The notes beneath the pieces are model-generated. The model made no database searches. It was not told where the DNA came from and saw nothing but the letters and a program-made list of their open reading frames with translations. Of a DNA stretch of 64,000 bases, positions 52,916 to 62,039 are shown one piece after another. Every line of letters begins with the position of its first letter. Position 1 is the first letter of the stretch. The translations under genes and the position numbers were made by a program. Origin of the DNA: UBA2779 sp965232165 (GTDB lineage Bacteria > Spirochaetota > Spirochaetia > DSM-2461); the NCBI GenBank assembly GCA_965232165.1, contig CBDDOY010000002.1:558001-622000 (forward strand). Reading direction: 5' to 3'.

Positions 52916-53584
52916 TCAATCTGCTCTGTAAGGAACGGGCGGCTGCAGATTAACAGCCAATTTCACCTTAGCCACAATGTCTGAATCCACAAGGCTGATG
53001 ACTGGAAATCTCAGTAAACCAATACGTCCTCTCACCTCGTATGGGCGGTTGAACTCCCTGGCGCGTAGATAGCTCCGCAATGATTCTTTGATTGCCGCCT
53101 CCATTGCTTTGCGGCGGGCTGAGACATCGTGAATTGAAGCATGCCCTTGTCCGGCAGCGAAGGGAAGAGTTCGGCTTCCCCAAGCCGAGACACGGTCCTC
53201 TTGAATCTCATCAAGATGATAACTCAGCGAGATGTATAAAAACCCATTCTCCATAACCGCAGCAATGGCTTCAAACCTGTCATCACCACGTGGAAGTAAG
53301 GCTACAGGGGCAATAATCAAGGTATCTTGAACTTCCCGCGCCTTGGCCGATGGAGTCCAGATAACTTCGAAGCCATAGATCATGCCCGAATATGCCCACC
53401 TCGCATCTTCCAAGAGGCGGTTTATGGCATCTTCCTGGGCATCTCTATCTGTGTCTATGTCGCTAATGGTCTTGCCGAATATAATGGATTGAGAAAGGTC
53501 ATCCCTTAGCCAGAATTCCCCCTTCAGGGATTCTGCGGCCAATATGCCAGGCAGGAGTAAAAACAACAATACTCTAAAAATCAA
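52916..53584 (-). CDS. Exported protein of unknown function
   Basis: 222 residues. A clear signal peptide (FRVLLFLLLPGILAAES, cleavage near Ala17) leads to a soluble domain with mixed helix and strand. I do not recognise the family. The middle reads GMIYGFEVIWTPSAKAREVQ and the C-terminus RGRIGLLRFPVISLVDSD. Its start overlaps the rhomboid protease stop by 4 bases (ATGA), so the two are probably co-expressed and may act together at the membrane (inference). Confidence 0.78.
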   Translation of the reverse strand: MIFRVLLFLLLPGILAAESLKGEFWLRDDLSQSIIFGKTISDIDTDRDAQEDAINRLLEDARWAYSGMIYGFEVIWTPSAKAREVQDTLIIAPVALLPRGDDRFEAIAAVMENGFLYISLSYHLDEIQEDRVSAWGSRTLPFAAGQGHASIHDVSARRKAMEAAIKESLRSYLRAREFNRPYEVRGRIGLLRFPVISLVDSDIVAKVKLAVNLQPPVPYRAD

Positions 53585-54201
53585 CCTGCACCTTTGCCCA
53601 TCATCTCCTTGACAGGGTTAATCCCCTTTCGGATAACGAAGTATAAATAACCAAACATGAGCCCGCTGAGATGTGTAAGATGCGCCGTCCCTGAACCGCC
53701 CATTAGATGCATGACTATATCGATACCGGCAAACAGGGCGAGTGCAAGCGGAGCGCGCATAGGCAGAATGTAAAACACCATGAAACGTGCACGGGGGAAG
53801 TAAGTCGCAAACGCCAGCAGCACTCCGTAAAGCGCACCGGAAGCTCCGACGATAGGAACATTTATTGAAGAGGCCATGTAGGCAAACACCGAGAACAATC
53901 CGGCCAAGGCTCCAACGATGATGTAGTAAAATGCGAACTCCCGCGTACCCATTCGCGATTCTACGCTGGGTGCTACGAAGACTAGGAATAACATATTGAA
54001 GAGGAGATGGTTGAATCCTCCATGAACAAACATATATGTAACCGGAGTCCAAATCATTCTCTCTCTCAATAACCCGGAGGGGTAAATGGCGAGATAACGG
54101 ATTAATTGCGGCCTGAGATAGATGATGAAAAAACCGACAATGTTTATAACGATCAGAGTAAACGCTATATTTTGTCTTCTGTTAGGAAAGCTCATGGTCA
54201 T
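53581..54201 (-). CDS. Rhomboid-family intramembrane serine protease
   Basis: 206 residues with six hydrophobic helices. HGGFNHLLFNMLF at residues 60-72 fits the HxxxxHxxxN motif. The catalytic serine is Ser121 in GASGALYG (119-126), and His177 in THLSGLMFG completes the dyad. These enzymes cut membrane proteins. Overlaps the downstream exported-protein gene by 4 bases. Possible substrates in the window are the single-helix proteins, which is speculation. Confidence 0.94.
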   Translation of the reverse strand: MTMSFPNRRQNIAFTLIVINIVGFFIIYLRPQLIRYLAIYPSGLLRERMIWTPVTYMFVHGGFNHLLFNMLFLVFVAPSVESRMGTREFAFYYIIVGALAGLFSVFAYMASSINVPIVGASGALYGVLLAFATYFPRARFMVFYILPMRAPLALALFAGIDIVMHLMGGSGTAHLTHLSGLMFGYLYFVIRKGINPVKEMMGKGAG

Positions 54202-54240
54202 AGATTGATACTTAATCTATCGTGAATCAAGGAAGTTTCC

Positions 54241-54792
54241 TTAAGGAACCTGGACAATCAGAACCGGAATGCCTGCTTTCCGCAGCACACTCTTCACGGT
54301 GCTGCCCAGCAGCCACGCCTTAACAGCACCATGCTTATGGGCTCCCATGATGATTAAATCATATCCTTCTTCCACAGATTTCTTTATTATCTGCTCAGCC
54401 GGCTCTCCAAGCTGCACTTCAATATCATAGACAATGTCCGCATGTTCTTCTGTCATGTCCGCCTGAATATCCTCGCAAAATTGACCGACACACTTATGGA
54501 CGGCGGCATTGTCTCGTTTACGGTTAAGCAAAGTCTTCATGGCATCTCTCAGATCCTGGGTTCTGATTTCCTCCCATAAGTGCTCATCGACATAACCCAT
54601 GAGACGCCTGTCGAGGTTAGCCCCTCCTTCTACAACATGAAATACCGTTAATTCCGCATTGAATAGCTTTGTCAGACTGGCCGCATGATGGAAAGCATAA
54701 CGCCCACTGCCGGAGAGATCGGTTGTATAGAGGATTTTCTTGTAGGCAATACTTGGAACTTCATGAGGCACTTCAACTGATTCCTTCTTCAC
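54241..54792 (-). CDS. Universal stress protein (UspA family)
   Basis: 183 residues with the UspA nucleotide-binding fold. N-terminal YKKILYTTDLSGSGRYAF contains the usual Asp. The C-terminal ATP-loop consensus G-x2-G-x9-G-(S/T) matches MGAHKHGAVKAWLLGSTVKS, then VLRKAGIPVLIV. A family member in Halomonas (TeaD) binds ATP and controls a TRAP transporter, and here the gene follows a TRAP permease by 24 bases. That context makes a regulatory role in transport likely but unproven. Confidence 0.92.
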   Translation of the reverse strand: MKKESVEVPHEVPSIAYKKILYTTDLSGSGRYAFHHAASLTKLFNAELTVFHVVEGGANLDRRLMGYVDEHLWEEIRTQDLRDAMKTLLNRKRDNAAVHKCVGQFCEDIQADMTEEHADIVYDIEVQLGEPAEQIIKKSVEEGYDLIIMGAHKHGAVKAWLLGSTVKSVLRKAGIPVLIVQVP

Positions 54793-54816
54793 TGTTACAC
54801 ATCCTTTAATTAGATA

Positions 54817-56541
54817 TTATTTCAGTATTCTGTTTTTTCTATATTTGGGCAACCAAATTCCGCTTAGAAGATATGAATACAGCCATGTTCCTACGACTAT
54901 CAAGACAAACGCCTTGACTATATCCGCAGCACTGCCTGTTAAGGTGAAACCAGGCACATAACCAAACAAAAAAGGGCCAAGATATAGGAATTTTGCAAAT
55001 TTAAACGAAGCAATGGCGGTCTTCCACACATTGGCGTGGGCTATCGTAGCCCCTGCAAACGCCGCTATGCACACCGGCGGCGTAATGTTCGAATCCTGTG
55101 AAAGCCAATACACAATCATGTGAGCAGCCACAGGGTTGACACCCAGGTGAGTCAGCGGCGGCACCGCGACAACGGCTGTAATAAGGTAGGCGGCTGTCAC
55201 CGGTACACCCATGCCCAGCACTAATGAAGCGAGGGCTATCAACAGTATTGTCAAAAAGAGTTTCCCATTGGCCAGTTCAATTACGATATCCGCAAAGGTC
55301 AATACTAGCCCGCTATATGTGAGCACACCGACTATTATCCCTATTACGCCAATTGTAGCTCCGATTTTCAAGCTGCTGACGGTACCGGTTCGTGATGCCT
55401 CGACAAATCTCTTGAAATCAATGCGGGTATCCTTCCGTAACCAGCTTATTACCAAGCATGAAGCTATGCCGAAGATGGCTGAATAAGCCGGTGAATAACC
55501 TATAAGCATCAGTACCGTGATAATGAGAAGCGGGAGCAGGTAAAACCATTCGGATTTCAAAATTGCGATAGCAGTCCTCTCTGAAACTTCCCCGACTATG
55601 TTGTTTTTCTTGGCTTCAAAATGCACCATGATATAGACACTGAAGAAATACATGACGGCCGGGAAAAGAGAAACCAGCATGATTCTCGAATACGGCATAC
55701 CCGTTAGTTCTGCCATGATGAAGCCGCCCGCACCCATAATGGGAGGCATGAACATACCGCCGATAGAAGCGGCCGGCTCTATTCCGCCGGCAATGTGAGG
55801 CTTGAAGCCGGCCTTCTTCATCATAGGAATTGTAAAAGCGCCTGTGGAAACTGTGTTGGCTATTGCACTCCCAGAGATGGAACCGAAAAGACCGCTTGCT
55901 ATGACTGACACCTTGGCGGGGCCGCCCAGCCTGTGGCCAACAGCGGCAAGGGGGAAATCGATGAAAAATTTCTCGGCACCGCATTTTTCAAGAAAAGCGC
56001 CAAATATCACAAAAAGCAGTACATACGTGGCTAAGACATTGGCCATTATACCAAATACTCCGTCGCTTTTATAAAATATACTGACACAGAGTTCAGGGAA
56101 GGTATCGCCGGCATGAGATATCAGGCTGGGCATATGTTCGCCGAAAACTCCATATAAAAGCATGACTCCCCCGAGAATGACAAAGACATTGCCAACCACC
56201 CGTCTGGCCAGTTCAATTCCAAGCAGCACGCCAATAACGGCTATGGCGGCATCTAACCTAGTTTCGGCGCCCATGCGGTTGTTAATGGTCTCAAAGTTCA
56301 GCATCCAATATCCAATGCACACTATGGAGAGAACAATGAGTATGTAGTCCAAAATTCGAAACGCTAAGTGCTTTGATTTATACAATAAGAAAACCAGAGC
56401 ATAGGTTATTATAACATATATCCCGCGGTGATACTGAGTAGACGCCGGTTGAAATACGGCAGAATAAGAATAGAACAACACGAGAAGAACCGCGCACATA
56501 TCGAATAGGATCTTCTCTCCCTTATGCAATTCTTCGAACAT
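54817..56541 (-). CDS. TRAP transporter fused permease (4TM/12TM)
   Basis: 574-residue fused DctQM-type membrane protein with about 15-17 hydrophobic helices. Signature loops include GSISGSAIANTVSTGAF, PPIMGAGGFIMAELTG and GMGVPVTAAYLITAVVAVPP. The fused form pairs with TAXI-type binding proteins for organic-acid uptake driven by ion gradients. The ATG is preceded by eight G (56551-56544) and TT, so the ribosome-binding site is itself a homopolymer. Its partner binding-protein gene, upstream at 56.7-57.1 kb, is truncated. Confidence 0.94.
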   Translation of the reverse strand: MFEELHKGEKILFDMCAVLLVLFYSYSAVFQPASTQYHRGIYVIITYALVFLLYKSKHLAFRILDYILIVLSIVCIGYWMLNFETINNRMGAETRLDAAIAVIGVLLGIELARRVVGNVFVILGGVMLLYGVFGEHMPSLISHAGDTFPELCVSIFYKSDGVFGIMANVLATYVLLFVIFGAFLEKCGAEKFFIDFPLAAVGHRLGGPAKVSVIASGLFGSISGSAIANTVSTGAFTIPMMKKAGFKPHIAGGIEPAASIGGMFMPPIMGAGGFIMAELTGMPYSRIMLVSLFPAVMYFFSVYIMVHFEAKKNNIVGEVSERTAIAILKSEWFYLLPLLIITVLMLIGYSPAYSAIFGIASCLVISWLRKDTRIDFKRFVEASRTGTVSSLKIGATIGVIGIIVGVLTYSGLVLTFADIVIELANGKLFLTILLIALASLVLGMGVPVTAAYLITAVVAVPPLTHLGVNPVAAHMIVYWLSQDSNITPPVCIAAFAGATIAHANVWKTAIASFKFAKFLYLGPFLFGYVPGFTLTGSAADIVKAFVLIVVGTWLYSYLLSGIWLPKYRKNRILK

Positions 56542-56543
56542 AA

Positions 56544-56551
56544 CCCCCCCC
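56544..56551 (-). promoter_or_regulatory. G8 tract at the ribosome-binding position of the TRAP permease
   Basis: Eight G on the minus strand end two bases before the ATG at 56541. No other Shine-Dalgarno sequence is present, so the tract probably serves as one. Slippage would change its spacing. Confidence 0.5.
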
Positions 56552-56682
56552 TACAGGTTGAAACTCTGTTAGAGGTCTCTAAAACAGATTTATGAATCCG
56601 GTAAGAATATCTTTTCCCGCTCCGAATGCGAAGACCAAGATAGAATAAATCTCGTTTTCGAGACCCTTTTAAATCAGGTCAT

Positions 56683-56717
56683 GAGCGAAATAGGAAGATG
56701 AATCGCCTATTCCGCTC
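56683..56717 (-). other. Stem-loop between binding-protein remnant and permease
   Basis: GAGCGAAATAGG (56683-56694) pairs with CCTATTCCGCTC (56706-56717) with one G-T pair and an 11-base loop, 7 bases after the stop of the binding-protein remnant. There is no T run. Such hairpins can protect the binding-protein message and lower permease expression. Confidence 0.6.
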
Positions 56718-56724
56718 ACCTCTG

Positions 56725-57107
56725 TCAAAGTATGCCCTTCTCTTCCCAGAATTTTTTTGCGCCGGGATGCAATGGTGTGACGATACCCTTGACGCCATCC
56801 TCCACAGACATGGCTGCAAAGGTCTTCTTCTGTTCAACCATGTAGGCTAGACCCTCATCGGCAAAGATGATGGACAAGACCTCATACACTGCATCTTCTG
56901 GAACATCTGAGTTGGCCACCCAAAGGGCGGAATCAAAAAAGGAAGATGAATCATAGTCCACACCCTTATAGGTATCCGCCGGAATAGAAAGCCTGCCAAA
57001 ATACGGATACTTATCGAAGTAGCCGCTGGCCTCGGCATCATCACCGATGTTAATGAGGGCAATGTCATTTGTTTGTGCAGCCATGATGACCGCACCGCTG
57101 GGGAATG
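56725..57107 (-). pseudogene. TAXI-type TRAP binding protein, 3' fragment
   Basis: The last roughly 127 codons of a TAXI solute-binding protein. The frame is readable from about 57107 (AFPSGAVIMAAQTNDIALIN) to the normal C-terminus near FWEEKGIL. Upstream of that the frame is stopped (TAA) at the junction with an IS30-type remnant. The signal peptide and ligand-binding N-terminal lobe are missing. A short reading frame from the ATG at 57084 could still be translated but would not make a working binding protein. It belongs upstream of the permease and uspA on the same strand. Confidence 0.85.
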
Positions 57108-57730
57108 CCGAGAATTATCTGCTTCGGGGTAAAAGGAGGTGCAAGAATGGCTCAAATGGCCATAAGAGGCATAACAGAGCGAAATCAGCAATGAAAAGTA
57201 TTTCGACCAGACCGGCGTATATTGAGGATCGAGAAGAATTTGGTCATTGGGAAATAGACAGCGTTGTGGGTGCTGAAGGCAAGGGCAAGCAAACTCTCAT
57301 GACACTTGTAGAACGCTCAGGACGGGTGGTCATCATGGAAAAGTTGCCCGATGGAACATCGGGCAGCCTTGTAAAAACTCTGGATAAATTGGAGAGAAAA
57401 CTGGGCAGTCGGCAGTTTTGGAGGGTGTTTAAGTCAATCACATGCGACAACGGCGGTGAATTTATGGATAGCGAGAATATGGAACGCTCCTGCTTAACCC
57501 AGCGCAAGAGAACGACTATTTACTACGCGCACCCATACTCATCGTGGGAACGGGGAAGTAATGAAAATGCCAATGGCTTAATACGGCGATTCATACCTAA
57601 AAGTTGTGATATTGGCCGTTACAGCAAGAAGGATATAAAAATGATACAGGATTGGGTGAACAACTACCCACGGCGGATACTGGGTGGTAAGTCGGCCAAT
57701 GAGGCTATCGGAATTCATCTGATAGCTTGA
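57106..57730 (+). pseudogene. IS30-family transposase, 5'-truncated
   Basis: About 207 C-terminal codons of an IS30-type transposase, starting abruptly near 57106 at the joint with the binding-protein gene. The catalytic DDE residues are kept: Asp in HWEIDSVVG, Asp in SITCDNGGEF and Glu in SNENANGLIRRF. The N-terminal DNA-binding half is missing. A likely right end with GTGGACAGTTAACTTGACAA lies at about 57761-57780; no left end is seen. Without its DNA-binding part the protein is probably inactive. Confidence 0.87.
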
Positions 57731-58294
57731 GGTATAAGAGAGCATGAGTTTCATGAAAAAGTGGACAGTTAACTTGACAAGTTACCCAATTCGCAAAATG
57801 AGATTCTGTGAAGGTGTCTCAGTCGAAATCCTCCTGTATCTTTGTCAGATTTCTTCCAAAAAGCCTTTTATCAGGAGTCTGCATGACTCAATTCTCCTGC
57901 TCAGTATTCGCCCGTTTTTCGTGCTGGGGCACTGTCAAAGCCCGTTGCAGCGGGTGTCCCCGCAAAGGCCGGGCTAACCCCTTGCATCCGTGACAAGTCT
58001 GAAAACGCCAAAAAACTCTCAATGGATGCGGTTTTGGGAAGAATCTTCAACGGCCATCCGAAGCAGAATGAAATAATCGAAGTCCATGCCCGCGCCGCTA
58101 ACAAGGAATGCGTTTGAATTCTCTGTGTTCAGCAGATTTCTCAGCTCGGCAATGAATTGCACCTCCGCCCTTTTGAACGCATCTATCTTCGCCGCCAGTC
58201 CGTCGGGCAGGGGGGGGCGTGGAGTCTTCCGCCTCAAGGCGCACCTGAAATTCGCAGGGGTGATTAACCGGCCGTCGATGCGGCCCCCCCTATG
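57731..58294. other. Degraded gap right of the IS30 remnant
   Basis: About 560 bases. The first 50 hold the probable IS30 right end. Beyond that I see no certain gene; a 72-codon frame on the minus strand (58237-58019, with AELRNLLNTENSNAFLVSGA) could be a fragment of an older gene. A G8 run (58210-58217) and a C7 run (58284-58290) are present. The stretch looks like decaying DNA. Confidence 0.4.
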
Positions 58295-58693
58295 CTACTC
58301 CCAGAAATCTGATGCTATTTCGATCAAGTTCCCTTCGGGATCGGCCACCGTGGCGGAGCGCATCTTCCAGGGCTCATCACGGGGGCCATAGACCTTAGCC
58401 GCTCCCTGCCCTGATACACGCTCAAAGAAGGCATCGACATTTTCCCTTTTACCTACGTTAATCACCAGCTCAAACGTACCGTTTAAGCCGCTCGGATATC
58501 CAGGCTCCTGCCCTAGAAGCTCAGGCAGTTTGGAACGCTCATACATGGCGAAGCGTATGCCCTCATGATGAAACTCCGCATAAGGCCCTTCTCCATTCCA
58601 GTCGATCTCTACACCGAGAACATCCCTGTAGAAGGTCACCATCGTTTCCAAGTCTCTCACGAACAGGCCGATCATGTTGAACTTCATTCCCAT
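58295..58693 (-). CDS. VOC-family (glyoxalase-like) protein
   Basis: 132-residue protein with the paired beta-alpha-beta-beta-beta modules of the vicinal-oxygen-chelate fold: KFNMIGLFVRDLETMVTFYR at the start and ATVADPEGNLIEIASDF at the end, the latter containing the metal-ligand Glu. The strand before it carries the usual D-E-PW region (GPRDEPWKM). Substrate is unknown: the family includes glyoxalases, dioxygenases and resistance proteins. GGAGATTG precedes the ATG. No operon partner is visible. Confidence 0.9.
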   Translation of the reverse strand: MGMKFNMIGLFVRDLETMVTFYRDVLGVEIDWNGEGPYAEFHHEGIRFAMYERSKLPELLGQEPGYPSGLNGTFELVINVGKRENVDAFFERVSGQGAAKVYGPRDEPWKMRSATVADPEGNLIEIASDFWE

Positions 58694-58831
58694 TGAGCAA
58701 TCTCCTTTTCTTTAGGTTAGCATAAGATTTAGTTTTCGCAAATATGGCGAAGAGGTTTTTCGTCGATGAGAAGCTCTAAGAAGCTATGAGCCAGCTTCGG
58801 CAGTGCCGTCCACAATAGATTACTGAATGAA

Positions 58832-58950
58832 GCGCAAGGGATTGCAGCGGAAATGCCGCCGGCTGCCCCGGCGATTGGCAATGAGCCGGGGAGCAGGCAG
58901 CCGGAATAAGGCATTGGAGCGAAAAGCCCGGCCCGAAGGGATGCGCCCCA
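58832..58950 (-). repeat. R2 GC-rich repeat, copy c
   Basis: About 119 bases, inverted relative to copies a and b. CCGGCTGCC (58859-58867) pairs with GGCAGCCGG (58896-58904) around the core CCGGC-GATTGGCAATGA-GCCGG, and AATGCC/GGCATT extend the stem. This is the best-preserved copy and shows the nested hairpin clearly. Confidence 0.82.
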
Positions 58951-59116
58951 ACAATGATCTTCTAGCTTCACGGCATGTATGAATTTTGCAGTGCCCAGAA
59001 GCTTGGCGGCGAGGTGCAGTCCGGTGAAAAAACGAGTTGCGGGAATGCCCTAAAACCTTCTCTGCCCGGGATTGCGCCAACTTTGGCTTAATCGGGCTGA
59101 ATAACTGGAAACTGTA

Positions 59117-59278
59117 GGGCACCTCTAAAAAACAGCTTTAGGAAATTGACGAAGAAATTATTTGTCGATACAAGGCGGCAGAAGCTCAAGCGTAGCTGGG
59201 CTTAGTTGAGTATTTTGACAACGCAGTAGCGGCGGAAAAGATCGAGTCAAGAACTAAATGGGTTTTTTAGAGGTGCCC
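59117..59278 (+). mobile_element. MITE-like element E5 (162 bp, TSD TGTA)
   Basis: Ends GGGCACCTCTAAAAAAC and GTTTTTTAGAGGTGCCC, flanked by TGTA at 59113-59116 and 59279-59282. The central palindrome is broken (GTAGCTGGGCTTAGTTGAG) compared with E2. Confidence 0.92.
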
Positions 59279-59491
59279 TGTATAAGTTCCATCCCCGGCG
59301 GTCTTCAATGTGTCCCTGCGCGATCAGTCTGTTAATTCTTTTCCTGACTGTATATTAGGTAAATTCAAGAAGTCCCTGACTGCCGCGAATTCATTGTATG
59401 GAAACAACCGCATTCTTCGGAGTGCTGAGTTCACCGGATGCTTTTAGAGGAGCCCTTTTGTGATAACCATGGGCGCGGCATCGGTATTCTT

Positions 59492-60094
59492 TTATGCCCG
59501 CATGATTTTCTTCAGGCCTATAAGATATATCTCCATGGATCCCTTGCGCACGGCCTTGGGTCTAAAGGTTTTGACTGTCAAAAAATTCCGGCTTAGGCGA
59601 TCCCGAATTTCCTGCTCATCGCCGCCCTGAAATAATTTGACGACAAGATTCCCGTCCGGGCCCAGGTATTCGGTGCCTAGGGTGATAATCCGTGATACAA
59701 GTTCGAAGGATTTACGCGCGTCAATGCTGCGCTGTCCCGAAGTGGAAGGAGCGGCATCGCTCAGTATGCAGCCATAGGGACTGCCGTCACTCACGAAGGC
59801 CGCCGCCTCGTCGGTGAATATATCCCCCTGAAAGAAACGCAATCCGGAGCCGGCCGGGCATCTTATTGCCAGGGGTTTAATATCCATCGCGCTGACAGGG
59901 GTGTTTCTTCCCATTGTTCTTAAGGCATACAGTGTCCAACTGCCCGGCGCCGCCCCTATATCCATGACATTTCGACCTTGGCGCATTGGATGCCATTTAT
60001 TCTGTATTTCTTCCAGCTTGAAGACGGACCTGGCAGGATAACCGAGTCTTCTGGCCCGTGTCGTCCAGTTATCCGGACCTTTTTTTAGATTCAC
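59492..60094 (-). CDS. rlmE: 23S rRNA 2'-O-methyltransferase RlmE (FtsJ)
   Basis: 200-residue Rossmann methyltransferase for U2552 of 23S rRNA. The SAM site is DIGAAPGSWTLYAL. The K-D-K-E catalytic set is present: Lys in RSVFKLEEI, Asp in ILSDAAPSTSG, Lys in NLVVKLFQGGDE and Glu in GSMEIYLIG. Length is normal. It is divergent from the next gene, with a 47-base gap that must hold both start regions. Confidence 0.95.
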   Translation of the reverse strand: MNLKKGPDNWTTRARRLGYPARSVFKLEEIQNKWHPMRQGRNVMDIGAAPGSWTLYALRTMGRNTPVSAMDIKPLAIRCPAGSGLRFFQGDIFTDEAAAFVSDGSPYGCILSDAAPSTSGQRSIDARKSFELVSRIITLGTEYLGPDGNLVVKLFQGGDEQEIRDRLSRNFLTVKTFRPKAVRKGSMEIYLIGLKKIMRA

Positions 60095-60141
60095 GGTGAA
60101 TATTCTACCCTATATATGGAGTATTATGCTAGATTGCCGGT

Positions 60142-61875
60142 ATGCAGACTCCATTAAAAAATGTTTGGAAGGAACTGGCTGGATTGTTTGCACCCTCTCT
60201 TGACGACAGCGCCCTCGCCAAAAAACTGTTTCGCGAGTATGAGCGCAATGGGTTTATAGATAGATCGGCGGGCGAGATTCTTCAATACAATCTTCCTGTC
60301 ATAGTTAATTTCTTCTACCGCATCGGCCGAATGCATTCGAGTGAAAGCCCCATCCTGCGCCGCCGTGATGCCCGGTGGATGAGTGAATTTGATTACACCT
60401 TGGTTAATATCCGTGCCGCCGGAGCCGGTCATTCGGGCGGAGATTTTCTACGGGCATCTTTTTTCCTCAGCACCCTGCAAACACGCGGAATCATCCTCGC
60501 ACCAGTAACAAAGGGGGGGGCAGCGGACTTGAAGCACCTAGAGAGCCATGTGCTTATCAGGGAGGAATTAGCCAATGAACAGGCCCTGGAGGCGGGGATC
60601 AGCCCGGAGATGCAGATGACGGCATTTTGCGAGGCGGCTCATTCTCTTAGACTGGTTATCGGTTTTGAGATGGATTACAGGGTCGATCCATTGGCGGCGG
60701 CGGTGCTCCACAGGCCGGAACTCTTCTTCTGGGTAAGGGACGGCCGTTTCATGCCTGATGAGACAATACAAAATGAAATAAGAAGCCGTGTCAGGGGCCT
60801 GCTCATGTCAGTGAAATCGGGGATGGACAGGAATGCGGTTCAATCGGTTCTGAATGCGGCTTCCATCGCACCTAAGCCGTCCAGGGACGGAAGCGGGCGG
60901 ACGCCATTAGCCTTGAAAAAAATTGATCCGGCAACAGATGGGGGAATTCGTGAGACTGCGGTAGATTACTGGAGCCGGATATTCGGCCTTTGGCGTGATC
61001 GTTTTGGTTTTGACTTCCTCGTACTTCGCGGAACAAGAAGCATGACGGAGGCGGATGACGAGGTTCCCTCTATTCCAATAATCCATAGGGTTGCGGATGC
61101 CGCGCGAAAGGCGGGTGTGCGGCGAAATATCGGTGTCGCCGCCGAAGGTCATTTCACCGAAGTGGAGGATTTTGGATTACAGGGAGTCGATCTTGTCATA
61201 ATTAATGATGCGCAGGCCCGTGCCGACAGGCAATGGTTTCTGTCTGTGTTTCAGCTTGATGTCTTACTCTGCCGAATCAACCTGGGGCGTAAGATAAGAT
61301 TCTCAGTTCCTCTGGAGGTGAATCCCGGCGAGGAGAATAGTCCTGCTAAACGCAATCGGGCGCTGATAAGGCGTTTCATAGCGCGTTTCTTAGGTGTTGG
61401 TCCATCACGGCGGCCCATACTGGAAACCATGGGCGCTCTTGAAGGGGCATGGGGGTTTTATGGCTCCATAGCCAAGCCGATTAATATGAGATGGGCGATT
61501 GAGGAGGATGCCGCTCTAAGAGGGCGCAATATCGAGGAGGTCGCTGTCTCCTTCCGATATATATTGAAACATGGAGAAATAGATGAGCGGCATGTCGATG
61601 ATCAGACGGCATGGTGGGTAATACGCTCCAGGGCCGGGGTGCTAATTGCCGTTGTATCGGTCGAAAATGAGGCCCGGCTGTCTCCGCAATCTTTAACCTT
61701 TGACTGCTCAAAGTACATCAAACAAGCAGAGGAAATAACAGTTGTTGAATATGATTTCCAAGATGCGAGGGGAATACTGCACCTTAGCGCCGGCATGGCG
61801 CTCGTTTCCACTGACATCCCTTATGGTGATTTTCGTCTCTATGCCATTGCCACGGGCGGCAGATTCCCTATGTAA
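60142..61875 (+). CDS. 577-aa protein of unknown function, possible TIM-barrel enzyme
   Basis: I do not recognise this protein. It has no signal peptide. Residues about 1-230 are mixed helix/strand. From about 270 (RETAVDYWSRIFGLWRDRFG) the pattern of strands and charged ends (FLVLRGTRSMTEAD, NIGVAAEGHFTEVEDFGLQG, VDLVIINDAQ) recalls a glycosidase-like TIM barrel, with candidate acids in RGTRS-x-TEAD and AEGHFTE. The last 90 residues are a beta domain like those that follow amylase barrels. A G8 run (60513-60520) lies in codons about 124-127. It is divergent from rlmE. Confidence 0.72.
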   Translation: MQTPLKNVWKELAGLFAPSLDDSALAKKLFREYERNGFIDRSAGEILQYNLPVIVNFFYRIGRMHSSESPILRRRDARWMSEFDYTLVNIRAAGAGHSGGDFLRASFFLSTLQTRGIILAPVTKGGAADLKHLESHVLIREELANEQALEAGISPEMQMTAFCEAAHSLRLVIGFEMDYRVDPLAAAVLHRPELFFWVRDGRFMPDETIQNEIRSRVRGLLMSVKSGMDRNAVQSVLNAASIAPKPSRDGSGRTPLALKKIDPATDGGIRETAVDYWSRIFGLWRDRFGFDFLVLRGTRSMTEADDEVPSIPIIHRVADAARKAGVRRNIGVAAEGHFTEVEDFGLQGVDLVIINDAQARADRQWFLSVFQLDVLLCRINLGRKIRFSVPLEVNPGEENSPAKRNRALIRRFIARFLGVGPSRRPILETMGALEGAWGFYGSIAKPINMRWAIEEDAALRGRNIEEVAVSFRYILKHGEIDERHVDDQTAWWVIRSRAGVLIAVVSVENEARLSPQSLTFDCSKYIKQAEEITVVEYDFQDARGILHLSAGMALVSTDIPYGDFRLYAIATGGRFPM

Positions 61876-62039
61876 GGCCAGGCATCCTGGCCCATTGCGG
61901 CAGAAATCCCCCCTCCCCCGCCCCGAATTTCCAAGCCGTCTAAGCGTTCCATGAAGAAGAAGCAGGCCGAAGAATAAGTTTTCATATCCCGGCTGTAAGG
62001 ATTGATCGGCATAGACGGTATGAACCTTAACAGCATTAA

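Larger units (their letters stand above)
58694..59491. other. Repeat-filled gap between VOC gene and rlmE
   Basis: About 800 bases with no gene that I trust. It holds R2 copy c (58832-58950) and element E5 (59117-59278). The stretch 59279-59491 shows nothing I recognise. rlmE ends here; the VOC promoter should lie near 58700-58760. Confidence 0.65.

Noticed and set aside
58820..59122. About 100-codon frame on the minus strand across the R2c repeat, similar to frames at 44.1 and 49.8 kb
   Set aside because: The similarity comes from the repeat itself; flanks do not match, and there is no ribosome-binding site or recognisable domain.
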